Positions 1 to 7,261 of a DNA stretch of 23,635 nt are shown piece after piece. Made by a program: the position numbers and the translations under genes. The notes beneath the pieces were generated by a model. The model had not been told where the DNA came from. It made no database searches and saw only the letters and a program-made list of their open reading frames with translations. Each line of letters begins with the position of its first letter. Position 1 is the stretch's first letter. This stretch comes from an uncultured Eubacteriales bacterium (GTDB lineage: Bacteria > Bacillota > Clostridia > Oscillospirales > Acutalibacteraceae), in assembly GCA_934718145.1 (NCBI GenBank), contig CAKUZC010000004.1, forward strand, positions 1 to 23,635. The letters run 5' to 3'.

Positions 1-31
1 GTCCTAGGTTCGAGTCCTAGATGGCCCACCA
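1..31 (+). tRNA. tRNA, 3' part only (T arm, acceptor strand, CCA)
   Basis: Truncated by the window start. A 5-bp T stem (4-8 with 16-20) closes a TTCGAGT loop (9-15). It is followed by the seven-base 3' acceptor strand ATGGCCC, discriminator A and an encoded CCA at 29-31. The 5' acceptor strand should therefore read GGGCCAT. The anticodon lies outside the window, so the amino acid cannot be assigned. Confidence 0.93.
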
Positions 32-40
32 TTAAAAAGT

Positions 41-69
41 CCTCGGTTACCATAGTAGCCGGGGGTTTT
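41..69 (+). terminator. Rho-independent terminator after the tRNA
   Basis: A 10-bp stem (41-50 with 55-64, including G-T wobbles) with a four-base loop is followed by G and TTTT at 66-69. It lies ten bases after the CCA end, as expected for the end of a tRNA transcript. Confidence 0.85.
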
Positions 70-146
70 GTATTTAGACATATTTTTTAAACTTTAAATT
101 TAATTTAATCAGATGAATTATTTACAATTTCAATTATAAATATCAG

Positions 147-174
147 TTGAATTTTTACTCATTGCCGATATAAT
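147..174 (+). promoter_or_regulatory. Possible upstream sigma-A promoter of asnB
   Basis: TTGAAT (147-152), a 16-bp spacer and a full TATAAT (169-174). It lies upstream of a second promoter-like site, so asnB may have tandem promoters. This is pattern-based only. Confidence 0.5.
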
Positions 175-183
175 CAAATTGAT

Positions 184-212
184 TTGTATGTTGTTGGCAA
201 GCATGATATAAT
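184..212 (+). promoter_or_regulatory. Sigma-A promoter of asnB, extended -10
   Basis: TTGTAT (184-189), a 17-bp spacer and TATAAT (207-212) preceded by TGA, which makes an extended -10. The predicted transcript start is near 219, giving a leader of about 70 nt before asnB. Confidence 0.65.
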
Positions 213-287
213 CTATATATTTGTGGCCGATTTTGGCAAATATTTAAAAACATGGTAGAGAGCAAAAATCAGGAGGAAAAGATATAT

Positions 288-2126
288 ATGTGTGGAATTT
301 GCGGATTTACCGGAGAAATTATAAATAAAAGTAAAGTCATTGAAGATATGACTAATCTCATAATTCACCGCGGACCCGACAGTTCAGGTTTCTTTATTGA
401 CAAAGATGTTTCAATGGGATTCAGAAGACTGAGTATAATAGATGTCGACGGTGGTACACAGCCCATTTACAATGAAAATAACACTCTCGTTTTAACATTC
501 AATGGGGAAATATATAATTACAAAGAATTAAAAAAAGAACTTCTTGAAAAAAATCATAAATTTTATACAGAGGCCGACTCAGAAGTTTTAATTCATGGAT
601 TTGAAGAATGGGGTAGCGACATGCTTCCAAAACTCAGAGGTATGTTCGCTTTTGCAATTTGGAACAGAGAAAACCAATCTTTATTTATAGCTCGAGACCC
701 GTTTGGCATTAAACCGCTACATTGGGCTCAAGTGGATAACAATTTTATATATGCTTCTGAAATAAAAAGTATATTGGCATTTCCTACGTTTGAAAAGAAA
801 TTCAATTACAAGACCCTTGACAATTACCTTTCATTCCAATACGCTGTTCCTCCGGAAACTTTTTTCGAAAATGTTTACTGCTTAATGCCGGGGCATTTCT
901 TAAAATATGAAAACGGAGAAGTTAAAACGGAAAGGTACTTTGAACCCAAATTCAATATAAATCCTAATCTGGATCTCAAAACCGCTTCAAAACAGATTGA
1001 AAAAGTCTTCAAAAATTCTGTTGAAGCCCACAGAATAAGCGATGTGGAAGTCGGATGCTTTTTATCGAGCGGAGTGGATTCCAGCTATGTTTCTTCATAT
1101 TTCGGCGGTCAAAAGGCGTTTACAGTTGGGTTTGATTTTGGAGAAAAATACAATGAAGTTACATGGGCAAAAAACTTATCTAAAAAATTGGGAATTAAAC
1201 ATTACTATAAAATAATTTCTTCTGAAGAATTTTGGTCTTCCATCAAAAAAGTTCAATATCATATGGACCAGCCCTTGGCAGATCCGTCATGCATCGCACT
1301 TTACTTTGTTTCTAAATTAGCAAGCGAACATGTTAAAGTTGTTCTTTCCGGAGAAGGTGCAGATGAACTGTTTGGCGGATATACAATATACAACGAACCA
1401 AGAGTATTTAAACTTTATCAGAAAATATTCAATCAAAAAGCCAGAACATTTCTTGCAAATACTGTAAAGAAGATACCATTTAGATTTAAAGGGAGGAGTT
1501 TCATAATAAGAGGAGAACATACCACCGAAAATAAGTATATCGGAAATGCTTTTATGTTCTCGCAAGAAGACAAAAGAAAAATTTTAAAAAATCCATCCCT
1601 AGCTACTCGTCCACAAGATTTGTGTAAAAGTCTTTACAAAAAAGCACAAGATTACGATGATGTTACAAAAATGCAGTATCTTGATATAAATATGTGGATG
1701 GTCGGAGATATACTTCTTAAGGCAGATCGTATGAGTATGGCAAATTCTCTTGAACTTAGAGTCCCATTCTTGGATAAAGAAGTATTTAAAGTGGCCGCTT
1801 CCCTACCAACAAATTTAAAAGCACCACGCGAAAATACTAAATATGCTCTCAGATTAGCCGCAATGAAACGCTTGCCAGAAGATACTGCTCAAAAAGAAAA
1901 ACTTGGATTCCCCGTTCCTACAAGGGTATGGCTTAGAGATAAGAAATACTATGAGATTGTAAGAAGTGCTTTTCTTTCAAAAACAGCAGAGAAATTTTTT
2001 AACTGCGAGGAAATTTTGCATTTTCTAGATGACCACTACAACGGAAAATGGGACAACAGCAGAAAAGTTTGGACAATATATATTTTTATAGTGTGGTACA
2101 ATATATATTTTGGAGAAACAGATTAA
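288..2126 (+). CDS. asnB: Asparagine synthetase B (glutamine-hydrolysing)
   Basis: Makes asparagine from aspartate with ATP, using ammonia released from glutamine. The N-terminal half is a class II glutamine amidotransferase: the mature protein must begin at the nucleophilic Cys of MCGICGF, and HRGPD and NGEIYNY (about residues 72-78) follow. The C-terminal synthetase domain has the PP-loop SSGVDSS (about 260-266). I chose ATG 288 because it puts Cys at position 2 and has AGGAGG at 271-276. The in-frame ATG at 252 would add twelve residues before the catalytic Cys and has no ribosome site. The 612 aa length is usual for AsnB. It is monocistronic, between its own promoters and a terminator at 2137. 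Paralogues acting in surface-polymer synthesis exist, so the physiological role is less certain than the reaction. Confidence 0.95.
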   Translation: MCGICGFTGEIINKSKVIEDMTNLIIHRGPDSSGFFIDKDVSMGFRRLSIIDVDGGTQPIYNENNTLVLTFNGEIYNYKELKKELLEKNHKFYTEADSEVLIHGFEEWGSDMLPKLRGMFAFAIWNRENQSLFIARDPFGIKPLHWAQVDNNFIYASEIKSILAFPTFEKKFNYKTLDNYLSFQYAVPPETFFENVYCLMPGHFLKYENGEVKTERYFEPKFNINPNLDLKTASKQIEKVFKNSVEAHRISDVEVGCFLSSGVDSSYVSSYFGGQKAFTVGFDFGEKYNEVTWAKNLSKKLGIKHYYKIISSEEFWSSIKKVQYHMDQPLADPSCIALYFVSKLASEHVKVVLSGEGADELFGGYTIYNEPRVFKLYQKIFNQKARTFLANTVKKIPFRFKGRSFIIRGEHTTENKYIGNAFMFSQEDKRKILKNPSLATRPQDLCKSLYKKAQDYDDVTKMQYLDINMWMVGDILLKADRMSMANSLELRVPFLDKEVFKVAASLPTNLKAPRENTKYALRLAAMKRLPEDTAQKEKLGFPVPTRVWLRDKKYYEIVRSAFLSKTAEKFFNCEEILHFLDDHYNGKWDNSRKVWTIYIFIVWYNIYFGETD

Positions 2127-2136
2127 TAACACTTCA

Positions 2137-2168
2137 AGACACCTGTGAATCTAACCGGTGTCTTTTTA
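2137..2168 (+). terminator. Terminator of asnB
   Basis: AGACACC (2137-2143) pairs with GGTGTCT (2157-2163), followed by a run of T. It starts 11 bases after the asnB stop. Confidence 0.8.
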
Positions 2169-2178
2169 TTTTAATCTA

Positions 2179-2210
2179 AATAATAAAGCCCTCATTAAAG
2201 AGAGCTTTTA
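2179..2210 (-). terminator. Terminator of the coiled-coil gene at 2283 (probably bidirectional)
   Basis: A 9-bp stem (2185-2193 with 2200-2208) pairs fully in the minus-strand RNA, with one G-U. A T-rich tail follows on each side. It lies between the convergent asnB and the minus-strand gene. Confidence 0.7.
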
Positions 2211-2241
2211 TTTTAAACATTTATATAAAGATACCATTACT

Positions 2242-2304
2242 TTATAACAGAGTCCCCCCTTGTTCTAACTTACGTTCAAGTTCTAATTCACGTTTATGTT
2301 TAAA
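2242..2304 (-). other. Possible -1 frameshift extension of the coiled-coil gene
   Basis: The minus strand reads T TTA AAC (2304-2298) with TTA and AAC as zero-frame codons. This is the X XXY YYZ layout of a -1 slippery site. After a -1 slip the frame continues HKRELELERKLEQGGTLL to a TAA at 2242-2244, whereas the zero frame stops six codons after the start of the heptamer. The extension keeps the charged heptad-like composition. A one-base deletion in an ancestral longer gene would look the same. Confidence 0.4.
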
Positions 2305-3680
2305 TTACGTTTTTCTCTATTAAATTTAAGTTTTTCTTTTTCTAATTCAATAGCCAAATGTGAATCGTATTTTACTTGCTCTTTACTTAGAGGACCTAAT
2401 TCCTTCTCTAAACGCGCTTTCTTATCCAAGTAATATGTCAATTCTGATTCCAGATATTTTATAAGTTTAATACTTTCATTAACATCAACAATTTTGCTAT
2501 GATATAATCGTTTATTTATGAGTACATTTTTTCTTTTCTGTTCAACTTTTTCAATCGCATCTTTTATATCTTTTCTTCCATATAATTTCAAATCTTTTAT
2601 AACAGTTTTGAATTTTTCTTCTGCCTTTTCAACTTTTAACTCTGCTTTTTCCAATTCTGATAGGGCATTTGCATAATCTTCATATTTCTCTTCAAGCTTC
2701 ACATTTTGAAGTTGAAGTTCTGCATTAAAAAGATTGAGTTTTGCTTCTTCAATTCTAGACTTTGCATCTTCAACAATGTCATCACCCAATTTTCTCAAAA
2801 CGGTCTCAAAATTATTTTCTTCGTTTTTTAAGTCTAACTTACTTTTTTCAAGTGATATTTTAGCATTTTCTTTTTCAGCTTGTGCTTGCTTAAGATTTGC
2901 TTTTTCTGAATCTAGCCTTTCTGTTGTTTCTTTTATATGAGTCACAACTCTACTTAATTCATTGACTCCAGTTTTTTCTTCAAGTTCTGCAATCTTAAAT
3001 TTTCTAGCTTCCAATTCTTTATAACGTTTTGCATTTTCATTTGCTTTTTTAACAAGTTCGCCTTTTTCTCCTTCCTTCTCTATAGATTCTTCCATAAATT
3101 TAGTTATATCACCTATTAACGCATCCCATATAGAACCCAAACCATTAAAAATTTCATTTGCTTTCTCTAAATCTAAATCAGCCAATGACCCTATATACAT
3201 ACTGACCCTAGCACCTTTTTTAGAGACATCAAATAGCATTTTGATTTCTCCCCATTTTGTGGATTTCACAGTTTTTGCAAATCCTTTTATATCTCCAAAC
3301 TTTTCAATTTTACGCATTGACGAAGAATTTATTGAAATTATAATCTTTCCTAGACTAAACTTTTTTAAAATTTCTTCAATTTTATCAAATTTATTTACCA
3401 AAAAAGATCCTTGGGGAATACCTTCTAAAGCTTTATCTAAATCTGATTGAGTTATAACATGTGTAAATTTTGATTCTATGTTAATATCTTTTAAATATTT
3501 TTCAATTTCAGGATCAAGTTTAGGTCCGAGATCGGGCCTGTACCATTTTAAAGAGTCTTTACCAAGTATAGGTACCAACGAAAGAAAGAAACCTGGATAA
3601 ACTCGAATAAAAACTTTTTGTTCACTATCAATAATTGTTATACTTTTACTACCTGTAGTTTTAACTCTATACGTGCTCAT
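2283..3680 (-). CDS. Unknown protein: novel N-terminal domain plus long coiled coil
   Basis: 465 residues, no signal peptide or membrane segment, so probably cytoplasmic. I recognise no known family. Residues about 10-165 form a globular domain with SITIID, KVFIRVYP, KIIISINSSSM (112-122) and FDVSKKGAR (150-158). The same order of motifs occurs twice in the neighbour at 3850. A helical stretch ends in VKKAN (210-214), then comes a highly charged Lys/Glu-rich coiled coil to the C-terminus. The start ATG has AAAAGGGG upstream in a leader nearly identical to the neighbour's. A minus-strand TTGACA lies at 3741-3746. The 3' end is odd: the reading frame stops just after an in-frame TTTAAAC, and the -1 frame continues with 18 more coiled-coil-like residues. 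Function unknown; a structural or host-interaction role would be a guess. Confidence 0.85.
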   Translation of the reverse strand: MSTYRVKTTGSKSITIIDSEQKVFIRVYPGFFLSLVPILGKDSLKWYRPDLGPKLDPEIEKYLKDINIESKFTHVITQSDLDKALEGIPQGSFLVNKFDKIEEILKKFSLGKIIISINSSSMRKIEKFGDIKGFAKTVKSTKWGEIKMLFDVSKKGARVSMYIGSLADLDLEKANEIFNGLGSIWDALIGDITKFMEESIEKEGEKGELVKKANENAKRYKELEARKFKIAELEEKTGVNELSRVVTHIKETTERLDSEKANLKQAQAEKENAKISLEKSKLDLKNEENNFETVLRKLGDDIVEDAKSRIEEAKLNLFNAELQLQNVKLEEKYEDYANALSELEKAELKVEKAEEKFKTVIKDLKLYGRKDIKDAIEKVEQKRKNVLINKRLYHSKIVDVNESIKLIKYLESELTYYLDKKARLEKELGPLSKEQVKYDSHLAIELEKEKLKFNREKRNLNINVN

Positions 3681-3714
3681 AATCTACTACCCCTTTTCTC
3701 AATTAATAATATAT

Positions 3715-3746
3715 TATATTTAAATATATTATTAGCAAATTGTCAA
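3715..3746 (-). promoter_or_regulatory. Probable promoter of the coiled-coil gene at 2283
   Basis: On the minus strand TTGACA (3746-3741) is perfect. A -10 at the usual spacing is poor (TTAAAT); a TATAAT exists at an over-long spacing of 22. The site directly follows the terminator of the upstream paralogue, so the two genes seem to be separate transcripts. Confidence 0.4.
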
Positions 3747-3756
3747 GTAAATTCAT

Positions 3757-3784
3757 AAAAAATCTCCGAAGTTATCGCCGAAGA
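3757..3784 (-). terminator. Terminator of the paralogue at 3850
   Basis: In minus-strand RNA, UCUUCGG (3784-3778) pairs with CUUCGGAGA-side bases (3763-3769) through about seven pairs including G-U, and is followed by U6 (3762-3757). Confidence 0.6.
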
Positions 3785-3849
3785 GAGCTTTTATTTTTAA
3801 TTTTTTAAGAACAATTTCTCTAACGTCTGTTTAATAATTTACCTGCTCT

Positions 3850-5196
3850 CTATGAAAGCTCATTGGCTTTTTCCACATCTTTAGGTTCAAACTCTCTTTT
3901 AATTATGTCCGCAATTGCCATTGCAATTTCTTCACATGAGTCTCTCTTCATTTCTTTAATTAATTTTTCCATATCTGATTTAGAAGGTATTCTCTTCAAT
4001 TCAGGTATATCCAACCTAATTCTTGCACCCTTTCCGCTTACACCACATTCTATTGTAACTCTTCCAATAATTTTTCCTATACCTTTTGTATATATTTTTT
4101 CACCTGATTTTTTACCTGATTTTTTACCAGTTTTAGTTTTACTCATAGAAGAAGAATTTATTGCTATTATAATTTTTTTCAATCCAACTTTACCTAAACT
4201 ATCACATATTAATTTCGAATTTTTTATAGAAGTTAAACAATATTTTTGAACTTTTTCTTTAACTTTTTCGTCAATCCTTAAGCCTTCACCAGATCCATCT
4301 ATAATAAATCTTGAAAGCGGATATTCCGGACTGACACGGAAAGTAATTTTACCACTTATAATTTTTATACTTTTTGTATCATCCTTTTCAGCCGGTGCCT
4401 TGCTTGCCATTTTAGCTGCTGACTCTTTTACTTTTCCATCTGCTTTACTTTTTGCTTTATTTAACTTTTCTTTTAAATCTGCTAAATTATTAATTTCATT
4501 ATCAATCATTTTTCGTCCTTCGTATATTATTTTACCATGGTCTGTATTCCCTTCTATTAATTGTTCTATCATTTTTACTTTTATCGATTTTAAATTCTCG
4601 TCAACAGATTTTTCTTTCTCTGCTAATTCATATTTCTTTTTCTCTAATGATTCATACTGTTTTGAACGTAAATTAGCTTTTTCAACACTCTCAGGATTAC
4701 TTGCGATTTCGTTTATATTGCTTTTAATCACATCATTAATAAATTCTTGCAAATCTAATTCTTCGAATTCTTCTATTTTTATTGATCTTTTTAATTCAGA
4801 AGCTTGCTTATCAAAACCAGGTATACTTATTCGAATCCTTGCACCCCTTTTGCTTATATCCCATGCTGAATCAATTTCTCCCATTAAACTTATATTTGTT
4901 TTAATGTTATTTCGAGTCATAGAAGAAGAATTTATTGCTATTATAATTTTTTCCAATCCAGCTTTCTCTAGACAATCATATATTAAGTCTGATTCAGAAG
5001 TTAAACAATTTTTTACAAGTTTATTATTTCGTGATTGTCCTTCGAGTCCAAGTTCACTAATTAATGTTTCATCCATACATCCATCTACAATAAGCCTTGT
5101 AAGCGGGTACTGTGGATTAACATGAAAAACGATTTTACCGTCGCTACTTATAATATTTATACTTCTTTCACCATTTGATAAAGCCTTAAATTCCAT
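3850..5196 (-). CDS. Unknown protein: two copies of the novel domain, coiled-coil linker
   Basis: 448 residues with no signal peptide or membrane segment. Two homologous units are visible. Unit 1 (about 10-175) has SINIIS, KIVFHVNPQYPL, KIIIAINSSSM (83-93), ISKRGARIRI (114-123) and VEKAN (171-175). Unit 2 (about 274-445) has SIKIIS, KITFRVSPEYPL, KIIIAINSSSM (341-351), SGKGARIRL (387-395) and VEKAN (441-445). Unit 2 carries a Lys/Gly/Ser-rich insert after INSSSM. A charged helical linker (about 176-273) separates the units. The protein ends three residues after the second VEKAN, where unit 1 and the paralogue at 2283 run on into coiled coil. ATG 5196 has AAAAGGGG upstream. I know of no family that fits; function unknown. 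Confidence 0.85.
   Translation of the reverse strand: MEFKALSNGERSINIISSDGKIVFHVNPQYPLTRLIVDGCMDETLISELGLEGQSRNNKLVKNCLTSESDLIYDCLEKAGLEKIIIAINSSSMTRNNIKTNISLMGEIDSAWDISKRGARIRISIPGFDKQASELKRSIKIEEFEELDLQEFINDVIKSNINEIASNPESVEKANLRSKQYESLEKKKYELAEKEKSVDENLKSIKVKMIEQLIEGNTDHGKIIYEGRKMIDNEINNLADLKEKLNKAKSKADGKVKESAAKMASKAPAEKDDTKSIKIISGKITFRVSPEYPLSRFIIDGSGEGLRIDEKVKEKVQKYCLTSIKNSKLICDSLGKVGLKKIIIAINSSSMSKTKTGKKSGKKSGEKIYTKGIGKIIGRVTIECGVSGKGARIRLDIPELKRIPSKSDMEKLIKEMKRDSCEEIAMAIADIIKREFEPKDVEKANELS
4143..4178 (-). repeat. 36-nt exact direct repeat, copy in unit 2
   Basis: This stretch is identical to 4917-4952 and encodes the AINSSSM region of the second domain copy. It reflects the internal duplication of the gene, offset 774 nt or 258 codons. 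Confidence 0.9.
4917..4952 (-). repeat. 36-nt exact direct repeat, copy in unit 1
   Basis: Identical to 4143-4178. It encodes the AINSSSM region of the first domain copy. Confidence 0.9.
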
Positions 5197-5228
5197 GATT
5201 ATTACCCCTTTTCTCTATTGTTTTATAG

Positions 5229-5250
5229 TATATATATATATATATATATA
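5229..5250. repeat. (TA)11 dinucleotide tract
   Basis: Eleven uninterrupted TA units between the -10 and the ribosome site of the gene at 3850. It overlaps the edge of the predicted -10, so a change in unit number would change the leader length. Confidence 0.9.
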
Positions 5251-5276
5251 TTAAACAATTTTTTATGCAATGTCAA
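5248..5276 (-). promoter_or_regulatory. Probable promoter of the two-domain gene
   Basis: On the minus strand: TTGACA (5276-5271), 17-bp spacer, TAATAT (5253-5248). The -10 matches at four of six positions and merges into the (TA)11 tract, so its exact position is uncertain. Confidence 0.5.
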
Positions 5277-5316
5277 TAGCAATTACTAAAAATATTTATT
5301 TTTTAAAAAAAATTAT

Positions 5317-5345
5317 TTGATTTTCACAAAATTATATGATATATT
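5317..5345 (+). promoter_or_regulatory. Promoter of the PI-PLC gene, extended -10
   Basis: TTGATT (5317-5322), 17-bp spacer, TATATT (5340-5345) preceded by TGA. It is the only promoter-like site between the divergent genes that points at the phospholipase. Confidence 0.6.
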
Positions 5346-5385
5346 AGTTATTGAAAAAAATTAATTATTAATGGATGGTGATGTT

Positions 5386-6375
5386 ATGTTAAAGAAACAA
5401 AATTTTTTTCGAAAGCATTTCTTCGTATTTTTGACAGGTCTGATCAGCATGTGCATGTTGGTTTCTATCTACTCTCTTACTTCTACGAGGGTATATTCTT
5501 CAGAAACCGATGACAAAATAACAGGTTCGAATTGGATGTCTTCATTATCGGACAATGAAAAACTCTGCGAATTGAACATTCCGGGAACTCACGACAGCGG
5601 AACTAAACACACAACTGCACTTGCAAGTGGCGTTGTTGCTTCATGTCAAAGCGATTCTATAGACAAACAATTAACAAAAGGATTAAGATATTTTGATATA
5701 AGAATTAATGCAGATTTAGTAGTAAACCATGGAGGAGTAAATTGTTATAAAAACGTCATAACTATAGACAAAAACAAGCTTACTCTTAATCATGTATTAA
5801 GCACAATAGAAAAATTTTTAGAGAAAAATCCTACAGAAACAGTTATAGTTCAAATAAAAGAAGAAGGTTCCAGTAAAAAAGATTTTAGAACTGAAGTAAA
5901 TTCTGCACTCAGCAAATATAAGAAATTTTACAAATATACAAATACATCAGCGAAAAAACTTTCCCTAAAAGATGTAAGAGGACATTTTGTCATTTTTGAC
6001 CGCAGTAACACTGTAAAAGGGGGATATAAAATCAGAAGTTGGCCGGATAACTGCGCTTATGGCAAAGTTCTTCTGGATGGCGAAACTGCTTATCTTCAAG
6101 ATCATTATAAAGCTGTAAAAGCCTCTACTAAATTTTCAACTATAAAGAGCTTTTACAATAAACTTTGGGAATCTTCGTATTCAAGTAACAGATTTATATT
6201 GGATTTCACAAGTTGTACTGGACCGTTTTGTCCTCGTTTAGTTGCCGGAACAGTAAATTCTAAATTTGAAAAATTATTGAAAGACAATAAAGAAAAAAAA
6301 TTCGGAATAGTGCTAATGGATTTCCCAGACTCCGATCTTATATCCGAAATTTATAAAACAAATATTAAAAAATAA
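5386..6375 (+). CDS. Secreted phosphatidylinositol-specific phospholipase C
   Basis: Bacterial PI-PLC X-domain enzyme, which cleaves phosphatidylinositol, and in some members GPI anchors, to diacylglycerol and cyclic inositol phosphate. The N-terminus has a basic stretch and a hydrophobic segment (about 14-33) typical of a signal peptide, with possible cleavage near VYSS. The two catalytic His fit IPGTHDSG (His about 69) and VVNHGG (His about 115). LRYFDIR (about 100-106) and KNPTETVIVQIKEE match the conserved core. I chose ATG 5386 because GGTG lies just upstream. The in-frame ATG 5371 has no ribosome site and adds only MDGDV. The usual family size is about 300 aa, so this 329 aa precursor looks complete. 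Homologues in Gram-positive bacteria include virulence factors. Whether this one acts on a host, on dietary lipids or on its own envelope is not shown. Confidence 0.92.
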   Translation: MLKKQNFFRKHFFVFLTGLISMCMLVSIYSLTSTRVYSSETDDKITGSNWMSSLSDNEKLCELNIPGTHDSGTKHTTALASGVVASCQSDSIDKQLTKGLRYFDIRINADLVVNHGGVNCYKNVITIDKNKLTLNHVLSTIEKFLEKNPTETVIVQIKEEGSSKKDFRTEVNSALSKYKKFYKYTNTSAKKLSLKDVRGHFVIFDRSNTVKGGYKIRSWPDNCAYGKVLLDGETAYLQDHYKAVKASTKFSTIKSFYNKLWESSYSSNRFILDFTSCTGPFCPRLVAGTVNSKFEKLLKDNKEKKFGIVLMDFPDSDLISEIYKTNIKK

Positions 6376-6382
6376 CAGCTAA

Positions 6383-6412
6383 AATACCGACTTTATGTCG
6401 GTATTAATATTT
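6383..6412 (+). terminator. Terminator between PI-PLC and the ABC operon, bidirectional
   Basis: A perfect 9-bp stem (6383-6391 with 6397-6405) with a five-base loop and T-rich flanks lies between two convergent genes. Confidence 0.8.
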
Positions 6413-6439
6413 TACGAAAAATATCAAATTTTGAATTAC

Positions 6440-7261
6440 TTATTTTTGACGATTAGACAAATAGAAAGCTTCTGCTTTTGAGACAATAAAATACATTAAT
6501 GAAGCAATTATGCTAAGTATAAATATACCTGTCATTACAAGATCCAGTTTGAACACTTGCCCTCCATAAACTATAAGATATCCAATACCTTTAGAGGCAA
6601 CCAAAAACTCCCCTGTTATAACGCCTATTAGAGACATTCCAACGTTAATCTTAAGTGTAGATATAATAGTTGGTATATTTGCAGGTATTATCAATTTAGT
6701 TAAAATTTGAAATTTATTCGCACCGAAAGATTTCATAAGTAATATTTTCTCAGCACTTACACTTTTAAAACCCGCAAGAACATTGAGAGTTGCTATAATT
6801 ACCGATACAAGAAGTGCCATTATTATTATTGATTTAGTACCCGCTCCCATCCAAACTATAATTACCGGTCCCAATGCCACTTTAGGCAAAGCATTTAAAA
6901 CCACCAAATACGGGTCTGTAACTTTAAAAATAAAATCCGATAACCAAATAATCACAGCAAAAGCTATTCCAATTATTGTACCCAATAAAAATCCAACAAC
7001 TGTTTCCCATGCTGTCACCCCGATATTATTCCAAAGTTGATGTGCGGAACTCAAACTTACCAAAGTTTTACATATTCTGGATGGCGAACTCAATATGAAT
7101 GAATCTATCCATCCTAAACGGGCAGAAATTTCCCATGCAAAAATCCAAAAAATAAGTATTCCTGTTTGAGTTGCTTTAACAGCTAAATTTTCGAGTTTTT
7201 TACTCTTCAAGTATTTTTTATGTTCTTGTGAAACAGAATTTTGAATTGTTTTTTCACTCAA
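6440..7261 (-). CDS. ABC transporter permease, SsuC/ThiX-like
   Basis: Inner-membrane subunit of a small-molecule importer, made with the ATPase and binding protein encoded just upstream. It has about six hydrophobic segments. The EAA-type cytoplasmic loop is visible as the stretch around AEKILLMKSFGANKFQILTK, followed by I-P-A-N-I-P, as in the BPD_transp_1 family. I take TTG 7261 as the start: GGAG sits eight bases upstream, the ATPase stop overlaps it by eight bases (translational coupling), and the resulting 273 aa is the normal family length. A longer frame opens at 7351 but runs about 100 bp into the ATPase gene. Substrate is not readable from the permease; sulfonates, nitrate-type anions and thiamine precursors are the usual options. 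Confidence 0.88.
   Translation of the reverse strand: MSEKTIQNSVSQEHKKYLKSKKLENLAVKATQTGILIFWIFAWEISARLGWIDSFILSSPSRICKTLVSLSSAHQLWNNIGVTAWETVVGFLLGTIIGIAFAVIIWLSDFIFKVTDPYLVVLNALPKVALGPVIIVWMGAGTKSIIIMALLVSVIIATLNVLAGFKSVSAEKILLMKSFGANKFQILTKLIIPANIPTIISTLKINVGMSLIGVITGEFLVASKGIGYLIVYGGQVFKLDLVMTGIFILSIIASLMYFIVSKAEAFYLSNRQK

Noticed and set aside
252..287. Twelve-residue N-terminal extension of asnB from ATG 252
   Set aside because: It would bury the catalytic N-terminal Cys and place the AGGAGG ribosome site inside the gene; ATG 288 fits both.
3757..3800. Shared AGAGAGCTTTTATTTT words near 2200 and 3784 as a dispersed repeat element
   Set aside because: Both are flanks of terminator hairpins of adjacent paralogues; common descent of the gene ends or composition explains them without a mobile repeat.
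4400..5125. Long open frame on the + strand opposite the two-domain gene (also one at 3863-4249)
   Set aside because: It is antisense to a gene with clear promoter, ribosome site and duplicated domain; its translation is the Ser/Phe/Ile-rich shadow typical of Lys/Glu-rich coding and has no ribosome site of its own.
5229..5250. The TA tract as part of an origin, CRISPR or attachment site
   Set aside because: It is a simple dinucleotide run with no spacers, DnaA boxes or mobile-element genes nearby; its position fits a promoter/leader.
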